NCBI GenBank assembly: GCA_040371205.1
Contig: AP031382.1
Span: 248,001 to 312,000, forward strand
From: Rhodanobacter sp.
Lineage (GTDB): Bacteria > Pseudomonadota > Gammaproteobacteria > Xanthomonadales > Rhodanobacteraceae
Length of the DNA: 64,000 nt
Direction: 5' to 3'
This document shows positions 58,102 through 64,000 of the stretch, in pieces. Position numbers and translations under genes: made by a program. Below the pieces are notes generated by a model that did no database searches, was not told the origin of the DNA, and saw only the letters and a list, made by a program, of their open reading frames with translations. Each line of letters opens with the position of its first letter. The first letter of the stretch is position 1.

Positions 58102-59055
58102 TCAGGCGTATCGGTCCGCCAGCCGGTCGGTGGCCTCGATCAGCGCGTCGACGATGGCCGGGTCGGCGGCGCTGTGGCCGGCGAGCACGATGCGCAGTTC
58201 CGCCTCAGGCCAAGCCGCGTGCAGGTCCAGCGCGGTCTTCACCGGGCAGATGATGTCGTAGCGGCCGTGCACGAGGGTGGCGGGGATGCGACGGAGCTTC
58301 GCCACGTCGCGCAGCAGCTGGTCCGGTTCGAGGAACATGCCGTGGCGGAAGTAATGCGCTTCCAGCCGTGCGAGGCTCACCGCCTTGTGCGGCTCGGCAA
58401 AATCGCCGGAGGCGTCGGGATCGTGCAGCAGCGTGGTGCTGCCGCCTTCGTACTCGCTCCAGGCCTGCGCGGCGGCGAGGCGCAGCGCCTCGTCGTCGCC
58501 GTCGAGGCGCTTCCAGTACGCCTCGATCATGTCGCCGCGCTCGGCCTCCGGAATGAAGTCGCGGAAGCGCGCCCAGCGCTCGGGGAAAATGAAGCGCGCG
58601 CCGCCGTCCGCCTCGTTGAACCAGCGCAGCTCCTCGTTGCGGGCGAGGAAGATGCCGCGCAGCACCAGGCCCAGCACGCGCTCGGGATGCGCCTCGGCAT
58701 AGGCCAGCGCCAGCGTGGAACCCCAGGAGCCGCCGAACACCACCCAGCGCTCGATGCCCAGCTCCTCGCGCAGCGCCTCGATGTCGGCGACGAGGTGCGC
58801 CGTGGTGTTGTCGACGAGGTCGGCGAACGGCGTGGACTGCCCCGCGCCGCGCTGGTCGAACAGCACCACGTGCCAGCGCGCGGGATCGAAGAAGCGGCGG
58901 TGGTAGGGCGCGATGCCCGCGCCGGGGCCGCCGTGCAGGAACACCACCGGCAACGCGCCGGGCGTGCCGCACTCTTCCACGTGCAGGGTGTGGCGCGCGT
59001 CCACCGCGAGGCGGCGGGTGCGAAAGGGTTCGGTCGCGGGATAAAAGTCGCGCAT
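58102..59055 (-). CDS. pip: Proline iminopeptidase
   Basis: 317 residues, S33 peptidase releasing N-terminal proline. HGGPGAG at 41-47, Ser110 in GGSWGSTLALAYA, Asp in HGRYDIICP and His in LAGHSA. DQRGAGQSTPFADLVDNTT is diagnostic. Starts five bases after the AcpA-type gene stop, probably co-transcribed. Confidence 0.95.
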   Translation of the reverse strand: MRDFYPATEPFRTRRLAVDARHTLHVEECGTPGALPVVFLHGGPGAGIAPYHRRFFDPARWHVVLFDQRGAGQSTPFADLVDNTTAHLVADIEALREELGIERWVVFGGSWGSTLALAYAEAHPERVLGLVLRGIFLARNEELRWFNEADGGARFIFPERWARFRDFIPEAERGDMIEAYWKRLDGDDEALRLAAAQAWSEYEGGSTTLLHDPDASGDFAEPHKAVSLARLEAHYFRHGMFLEPDQLLRDVAKLRRIPATLVHGRYDIICPVKTALDLHAAWPEAELRIVLAGHSAADPAIVDALIEATDRLADRYA

Positions 59056-59060
59056 GGCGG

Positions 59061-60758
59061 TCAGCCGAACTGCAGCGTGTTGGTCAGATCGCCCGGCGCC
59101 GGCCCGCCCGCAGCGAGCATCGCCTTGTCGCGCATCACGATGCCGGGCAGCGGCTGCAGCCCGAAGCGGCGGTTGAGCAGGCGCTGGATGGAGCCGGTGT
59201 CGTAGACGGTGTGGTCGACGTGGCCCTTCTTCGCGTAGGGCGAGATCACCAGCGCGGGGATGCGCGTGCCCGGCCCCCAGCGGTCGCCCTTGGGCGGCGC
59301 CACGTGGTCCCACCAGCCGCCGTTCTCGTCCACGGTGATGACCACCATGGTGTGCGGCCACAGCGGACTCTTCTGCAGCGCATCGACGACGGCGGCGATG
59401 TGCGCGTCGCCCGCGGCGATGTCGGAATAGCCCGCGTGCATGTTGAGGTCGCCCTGCGGCTTGTAGAACGCCACCGCGGGCAGCGTGCCGCGGGCGATGT
59501 CGGCGATGAAGCGGTTGGTGGCGGCGTCGCTGCCGACGCCCGCGTCGCGCAGGTGCTGCGCGCGCGCCGCGGTACCGGGCGCGAACGCGCGGAAATAATT
59601 GAGCGGCTGGTGGTGCTCCTGAAAATTCGGCCCGTAGGGGAAGCGGTCGTGCGAGCCGCGCACGCCGGCGCCGTCGAGCGCGAGTTGCCAGCCGCCGGCG
59701 TACCAGGCCCAGTCCACGTTCGCCGCGCTGAGGCGGTCGCCGATGCTGGCGTGCACCTGCGGCGGCAGCGTGCTGGGGTCGGCGGGATCGGCCAGCGCCG
59801 GATTCTTCGGGTCCTTGGTGAAGGCCGGCGCATACGGCGGACCCATCGTGTTCACCGCCCAGAAGTCCGGCGTGAGCGCCATCCGCGAGGCGTACTTCGG
59901 CCGGCCCTGCATCGCGCTGGCCGGGGAGTCGTCGGCCAGCTTGGGGCGGATGCCGGTGGGGTCGTCGCCTTCGAGCTGGGTGATCTGGAACTGCGCCGGC
60001 GTCTTGTCGGCATCCGGGAAGAACGGCGGCCGCGCGGCGACCAGGTACTGGTGGTTGAGGAAGGAGCCGCCGAAGGCGCCCATGAAGAAGTTGTCGCACA
60101 GCGTGTACTGCCGCGCCAGCCGCCACAGCGCGAAGTTGTCCGCGCCGGTGGCGTAGTGGCCCATCACCAGCGCGCCGCTGTCGCCCCAAGCCACGAAGCC
60201 GTCGTTCCTGCCGCCGTTGATCTGCAACTGGTTGGTGTAGAAGCTGTGGATCAGGTCGCGCGTGACCAGCGCGTGCGGCAGCGGCTCGCCTTCGGGCGTA
60301 TGCAGCGCGAACGGCGCGTTGGCGATGTCGCGGATCGCATCTTCGGCGATGTGGTACGCGCGCCCGTCCAGCGTCTGCTGGTGCGGCACCAGGCCGTGCC
60401 AGATCGGCGGCAGCGTGGCCAACGGCGTGCCGTCGCGGTCACGCTGCTGGAACTGCGCAGGTTGCAGCGCGGACAGCGGCTGCGCAAGGCCGGGGAAGCC
60501 GCCGAACAGGTTGTTGAAGCTGCGGTTCTCCGCGTAGATCACCACCACGTGCTGGATGTGTTCGCGCAACGCGGCGTCCATCGCCTTGCCGGCGGCGTCC
60601 GTCGCGACGGCGTCGCCGCCGCGCGTGCCGCCCTGGCAGCCGCCCACGGCCAGCGCGGCGCCGGCCAGCGCGATGCCGCCCAGCACGCGGCGGCGCGCGG
60701 GATCGGCGGGTGCGTCGTCGGCGGTCGCGGAGGGAACGGGCGGCAGTTTCTCGGTCAT
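59061..60758 (-). CDS. AcpA/phospholipase-C-like phosphoesterase
   Basis: 565 residues of the PF04185 phosphoesterase family. N-terminus ARRRVLGGIALAGAALAVGGC has a twin-arginine-like run and a lipobox-like GGC, so Tat export as a lipoprotein is possible. Metal and nucleophile landmarks: VVVIYAENRSFNNLFGGF, GDNFMGAFGGS-like DNFFMGAFGGSFLNHQYL, VITVDENGGWWDHVAPPKG, and RIPALVISPYAKKGHVDHT. Acid phosphatase or phospholipase C activity is likely; the substrate cannot be fixed. Confidence 0.88.
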   Translation of the reverse strand: MTEKLPPVPSATADDAPADPARRRVLGGIALAGAALAVGGCQGGTRGGDAVATDAAGKAMDAALREHIQHVVVIYAENRSFNNLFGGFPGLAQPLSALQPAQFQQRDRDGTPLATLPPIWHGLVPHQQTLDGRAYHIAEDAIRDIANAPFALHTPEGEPLPHALVTRDLIHSFYTNQLQINGGRNDGFVAWGDSGALVMGHYATGADNFALWRLARQYTLCDNFFMGAFGGSFLNHQYLVAARPPFFPDADKTPAQFQITQLEGDDPTGIRPKLADDSPASAMQGRPKYASRMALTPDFWAVNTMGPPYAPAFTKDPKNPALADPADPSTLPPQVHASIGDRLSAANVDWAWYAGGWQLALDGAGVRGSHDRFPYGPNFQEHHQPLNYFRAFAPGTAARAQHLRDAGVGSDAATNRFIADIARGTLPAVAFYKPQGDLNMHAGYSDIAAGDAHIAAVVDALQKSPLWPHTMVVITVDENGGWWDHVAPPKGDRWGPGTRIPALVISPYAKKGHVDHTVYDTGSIQRLLNRRFGLQPLPGIVMRDKAMLAAGGPAPGDLTNTLQFG

Positions 60759-60816
60759 GGCGATTCGTGCGTGGGAGATCGAAGGAAGCGACCATGCGCC
60801 GCAGGCCGCGTGTGCG

Positions 60817-61353
60817 TCAATCCTGCGGCAACTTGCGCGCGGCGTCCCACATCGCGCGGGTGACCGCGCGGTTCGCATGTGGGGCCTGCAGCACCACCAG
60901 CGTGGTGGTGCTGACGCTGGCGTGGATCTTCAGCAGGCGGTCGAGCACGCTTTCGAGGTGGGTGATGGACATCGCCACCACGCGCAGGATGGCGGAATCC
61001 TCGCCGGCCAGGCGGCGGCAATCCAGCACTTCGGGAACGTCGGCGACGATCTGGCCGATGCGCGCGCAGATGCCGCCGTCGCAGCGCAGCCGCACCATCG
61101 CCTCGATGCGGTAGCCCAGCCGCTTCGGCTCCACCACGGCGCGGTAGCCGCAGATCACGCCGGCATCCTCCAGCCGCTTCACGCGCTCGGCCACGGCCGG
61201 CGCGGAGAGCTTCACCTTGCGGCCCAGCTCGGCGTAGCCCAGCCGCGCGTCGCGCTGCAGGGCTTCCAGCAACTGCCAGTCCTTGGCGTCCAGTTCGGGT
61301 TTCGATTCCAAGGCAGTGTGCTCCGGTTTTCGTTTCGATCGACGGCGAAACAT
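60817..61353 (-). CDS. Lrp/AsnC-family transcriptional regulator
   Basis: 178 residues from ATG 61353. Helix-turn-helix ELDAKDWQLLEALQRDARLGYAELGRKVKLSAPAVAERVKRLEDAGVI, then the RAM ligand domain (CRRLAGEDSAILRVVAMSITHLESVLDRLL). The first 24 residues are basic and outside the fold; starts at 61374 or a TTG at 61311 are possible. Divergent from an EamA transporter, which it probably controls. Confidence 0.9.
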   Translation of the reverse strand: MFRRRSKRKPEHTALESKPELDAKDWQLLEALQRDARLGYAELGRKVKLSAPAVAERVKRLEDAGVICGYRAVVEPKRLGYRIEAMVRLRCDGGICARIGQIVADVPEVLDCRRLAGEDSAILRVVAMSITHLESVLDRLLKIHASVSTTTLVVLQAPHANRAVTRAMWDAARKLPQD

Positions 61354-61435
61354 CGCAATCGCCTGCCGATGCATTATTCATCGGCATCGCGGGCAAGACT
61401 AGGATGCGCACTCCCCATCGCAGGAATTCACACCC

Positions 61436-62347
61436 ATGAGCGCCACCGAGCGCCTCGACGCGCGCGCCCTCATCTGCATCGCCATCGCACTGGTCACCTG
61501 GTCGTCGGCCTATGCCGCGATTGCCTATGCGCTGGCCTCGTTCACGCCGGGCGAGGTGGCGTTCGCGCGGCTCGCGATCGGCTCGCTGTGCTTTGCCGCG
61601 CTGCTGGCGGCGAAGCGCGTGCCGCTGCCGGCGTTGCGCGACTGGCCGAAGCTGTTCGTGCTGGGGCTGATCGGGCTCACCGCCTACCACGTCTGCCTCA
61701 ACTGGTCGGAGACGCGCATCGCCAGCGGCACGGCGTCCATCATCATCTGCCTGGTGCCTGCGGCGACGGCGGCGGTGTCGGCGCTGTGGCTGCACGAGCG
61801 GCTGAGCCTGCGCACCTGGGCCGGCCTGGCCATCGCGCTGGCCGGCACGGTGCTGGTAGTGCTCGCCAGCGGGCAGAAGGTCGAGGCTGACCCGAAGGCG
61901 CTGCTGGTGCTGGTCTGCGTGCTGGCCTCGGCGATCTTCTTCGTGGGGCAGAAGCCTTTGTTCGCGCGCTCCAGTACGCTGGCGGTCACGGCGTTCGCCT
62001 TCTTCGCCGGCACGCTGGGTTGCCTGCCGTTCGCGGGCGGCCTGCCGCAGGCGTTGGCGGCGGCGCCGTGGTCGCACATCGCCGCGCTGTTGTGGCTGGG
62101 CATCGCGCCGAGCTTCATCGGCTACCTTGCGTGGAACGTGGCGGTGCACCGCGCCAGCGCCTCGCGCGTGTCCAGTTTCATCTACCTCTCGCCGCCCATC
62201 GCCATCGTGATCGGCTGGGTGTGGCTGGGCGAGGTGCCGGGCGCGACGGTGCTGGTGGGCGGCGCCATCGTGATCGGCGGCGTGGTGCTGGCGAACGCGC
62301 GGCGCCGGCCCGCGGCGCCGGCGGTGCTGGCGGCCGATTCGACCTGA
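61436..62347 (+). CDS. EamA/DMT-family transporter
   Basis: 303 residues with ten membrane spans in two EamA repeats (about 12-140 and 155-290; ...SGTASIIICLVPAATAAVSALWLHERLS and ...ASRVSSFIYLSPPIAIVIGWVWLGE). Drug/metabolite superfamily, likely exporting amino acids or metabolites given the divergent Lrp-type regulator. Substrate unknown. Confidence 0.9.
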   Translation: MSATERLDARALICIAIALVTWSSAYAAIAYALASFTPGEVAFARLAIGSLCFAALLAAKRVPLPALRDWPKLFVLGLIGLTAYHVCLNWSETRIASGTASIIICLVPAATAAVSALWLHERLSLRTWAGLAIALAGTVLVVLASGQKVEADPKALLVLVCVLASAIFFVGQKPLFARSSTLAVTAFAFFAGTLGCLPFAGGLPQALAAAPWSHIAALLWLGIAPSFIGYLAWNVAVHRASASRVSSFIYLSPPIAIVIGWVWLGEVPGATVLVGGAIVIGGVVLANARRRPAAPAVLAADST

Positions 62348-62369
62348 CCATCCAACGGAGGAGTGCCGC

Positions 62370-63062
62370 GTGTACGAGCTCAACATCGCCAACAAGAATT
62401 ACTCCTCGTGGTCGCTGCGGCCGTGGGTGCTGATGCGCGCGCGCGGTATCGCGTTCGCGGAAAAACTGGTGCCCTTCGAGGGCGGCATGGGCGAGAGCTG
62501 GGCAGCGTTCCGCGCGTTCTCGCCCAGCGGCAAGGTGCCCTGCCTGCGCGACGGCGGCACCGTGGTGTGGGATTCGCTGGCGATCGCGGAATACCTCGCC
62601 GAGCGGCACGCCGGCGTGTGGCCGGCCGATCCGCAGGCGCGCGCCTGGGCGCGCTGCGCCGCCGCCGAAATGCATTCGGGCTTCGCCGCCTTGCGCAGCG
62701 TGTGCCCGATGAATTGCGGCGTGCGCGTGCGCGTGAACGCGCCGGGCGAAGCCTTGGGCAAGGACGTCGCGCGCGTCGAGGAGCTGTGGAGCGAGGGCCT
62801 GGCGCGCTTCGGCGGCCCCTTCCTCGCTGGCGACGGGTTCACCGCGGTCGACGCGTTCTACGCGCCGGTGGCCTTCCGCATCCAGGGCTACGGGCTGCAG
62901 TTGGGCGATGCGGCGATGGCCTATGCGCAGCGCCTGCTCGACCTGCCCGCGATGCGCGAGTGGTACGAGGCGGCGCTGGCCGAACCCTGGCGCGACCCGG
63001 AGCACGAGGACGAGGCGCGCCAGGCCGGCACGTGGCTGCAGGATCTGCGTGCGCCGGCCTGA
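62370..63062 (+). CDS. Glutathione S-transferase family protein
   Basis: 230 residues. Thioredoxin-like N-domain (YELNIANKNYSSWSLRPWVLMRARGI, FSPSGKVPCL, VWDSLAIAEYLAE) with Ser in the YSSWSLR position typical of YfcF/zeta-like GSTs; all-helical C-domain. GTG start behind a strong AACGGAGGAG. It follows the EamA gene by 22 bases. Confidence 0.9.
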   Translation: MYELNIANKNYSSWSLRPWVLMRARGIAFAEKLVPFEGGMGESWAAFRAFSPSGKVPCLRDGGTVVWDSLAIAEYLAERHAGVWPADPQARAWARCAAAEMHSGFAALRSVCPMNCGVRVRVNAPGEALGKDVARVEELWSEGLARFGGPFLAGDGFTAVDAFYAPVAFRIQGYGLQLGDAAMAYAQRLLDLPAMREWYEAALAEPWRDPEHEDEARQAGTWLQDLRAPA

Positions 63063-63074
63063 CGCCGGCAGCGG

Positions 63075-63752
63075 TCAGGTTCGCCCTGGCCGTGCGGCCC
63101 GAGCCTGCGCGGATCGCAGCGCCTGCCAACGCCCCAACGCGATCAGCACCAGGGCAACCACGACGAACGCGAGCAGCATCACGCAGGCATTGCCCAGCAC
63201 GCGCAGATAGCCCAGCGAGGCGACGTTGACGAACGGATACGGATACCGGCCGTCCACCGCGCCGCGCAGCAGCACGTAGACGAAATAGGCGGCCGGATAG
63301 CCTTGCCAGGCGAATGCCTGCGGCCAGCGCAGCGTCGCCTTCGGCACCGCCCGCCACCAGTGCAGCAGGAACAGCGCCGGCATCGCCACGTGCAGCAGGT
63401 TGTCGGCCACGGCGCGCCAACCGTGCGGCTGCCACAACTGGCGCAGCATCAGGTTGTAGACCAGCGCGACGATCACGATGTTCATCGCGGTGGCGGCCTG
63501 CACGTCCGCGCGCACGAGGAAGCGGCCGACCGCCCCTCGCCAGCGGCAGGCTTCCGCGGTCAGTACCAGCGCCACCAGTCCGTTGGTGAGGATGGTGAAG
63601 TAGCCGAGGTAGACCCACACGCCGCTCCAGCCGTCCTGGCCGTTGGCGATGCTCGTCTGGATCGTCAACACCAGCTGCAGCGCCAGCGTGAGCCAGCCCA
63701 GCAGCGCGGCCACGGCGGCGAAGATGCGGAGGCGGTCGGTTGGTCGCTGCAT
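63075..63752 (-). CDS. Pr6Pr-family membrane protein
   Basis: 225 residues with six hydrophobic spans. The motif RYPYPFVNVASLGY and the span order (FTILTNGLVALVLTAEACRW; LYNLMLRQLW-like NLMLRQLWQPHGW) fit the Pr6Pr/FAR-17a group. Function unknown. Upstream of it on the same strand is ubiE. Confidence 0.8.
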   Translation of the reverse strand: MQRPTDRLRIFAAVAALLGWLTLALQLVLTIQTSIANGQDGWSGVWVYLGYFTILTNGLVALVLTAEACRWRGAVGRFLVRADVQAATAMNIVIVALVYNLMLRQLWQPHGWRAVADNLLHVAMPALFLLHWWRAVPKATLRWPQAFAWQGYPAAYFVYVLLRGAVDGRYPYPFVNVASLGYLRVLGNACVMLLAFVVVALVLIALGRWQALRSAQARAARPGRT

Positions 63753-63774
63753 CGGTGTGCCGGTCAGCGTGGCA

Positions 63775-64000
63775 TCAGAACTTGTATGCCCGGTGGATCG
63801 CCACGATGCCGTTGGAGAGGTTGCGCACTTCCACGCGGCCGAAGCCGGCGCGTTCCATCATGCCCTTCAGCGTCTGCTGGTCGGGGTGCTTGCGGATGGA
63901 TTCGGCGAGGTACTGGTAGCTGCCGGCGTCGCCGGCGAACAGGCTGCCGAGCTTGGGCAGCACCTTGAACGAGTGGAAATCGTAGAGCTTGCCGAACAAC
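63775..64000 (-). CDS. ubiE: UbiE C-terminal part (ubiquinone/menaquinone C-methyltransferase), cut by window edge
   Basis: The last 75 residues are visible: [41 protein letters not shown] and [11 protein letters not shown] closely match the C-terminus of E. coli UbiE. The SAM-binding domain is outside the window. In E. coli ubiE precedes ubiJ and ubiB; here those two are 21 kb away. Confidence 0.93.
   Translation of the reverse strand, partial: LFGKLYDFHSFKVLPKLGSLFAGDAGSYQYLAESIRKHPDQQTLKGMMERAGFGRVEVRNLSNGIVAIHRAYKF

Overview
The window is 64 kb of very GC-rich chromosome, densely packed with housekeeping genes. It most likely comes from a gammaproteobacterium of the Xanthomonadales, probably Rhodanobacteraceae (Dyella, Rhodanobacter or Luteibacter type). 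Pointers are a XanB2-type chorismatase next to an acyl carrier protein and an acyltransferase (a xanthomonadin-like fragment), the pair comF/bioB read divergently, the order algZ-algR-hemC, a LysR regulator divergent from aceB-aceA, and a PLD-type PssA. I see no prophage, insertion sequence, CRISPR array or integrase.

Layout. 0-6.4 kb: two divergent S9 peptidases, a small esterase, the AlgZ/AlgR two-component pair and hemC. 6.4-8.6 kb: a cluster of four hairpins, a DUF481 outer-membrane protein and a WYL regulator. 8.7-12.9 kb: a phospholipid operon (CDP-alcohol phosphatidyltransferase, acyltransferase, CDP-diglyceride synthase, MFS-acyltransferase fusion). 12.9-16.7 kb (minus strand): rppH, bfd, bfr, erpA, nudC, ampE, which join iron storage, Fe-S assembly and Nudix housekeeping. 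16.8-18.5 kb: tRNA-Met, queD and a 6-phosphogluconate dehydrogenase. 18.6-26.7 kb: a phasin gene and the complete ATP synthase operon atpIBEFHAGDC, which carries a 55-bp tandem repeat between atpH and atpA. 26.7-28.7 kb: a TonB-like lipoprotein and glmU. 28.8-31.1 kb: XanB2, ACP and acyltransferase. 31.1-34.6 kb: pssA, a DUF4156 lipoprotein, two tandem paralogous mini membrane proteins behind a near-consensus sigma-54 promoter, and trmL. 34.7-38.8 kb: glyoxylate shunt (aceB, aceA) and its divergent LysR regulator. 38.8-43.8 kb: acyltransferase, arfB, truC, ubiB, ubiJ, comF. 43.9-48.7 kb: biotin synthesis genes bioB, bioF, bioH and bioC with trhO inserted. 48.7-53.6 kb: GNAT, YdcH, ttcA, an aromatic/aspartate aminotransferase, rdgC and a YgjP-type metallopeptidase. 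53.8-64 kb: an alpha/beta hydrolase, an M1 aminopeptidase, a GGDEF protein, proline iminopeptidase, an AcpA-type phosphoesterase, Lrp and EamA divergent genes, a GST, a Pr6Pr membrane protein and the end of ubiE.

What stands out. The most unusual unit is 33.47-34.11 kb: two perfect palindromes about 100 and 128 bp upstream of a sigma-54 promoter, followed by two small single-span membrane proteins that share a hydrophobic core and an identically spaced Cys-Ala...Gly...Cys-Pro...Gly tail. Other regulatory structure readable directly is a perfect inverted repeat in front of bioB, a perfect inverted repeat beside a strong aceB promoter, a possible Fur site before bfd, and a family of small intergenic hairpins whose apex is ATCCRT. 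All functions are read from motifs and remembered family features; no database search was run.
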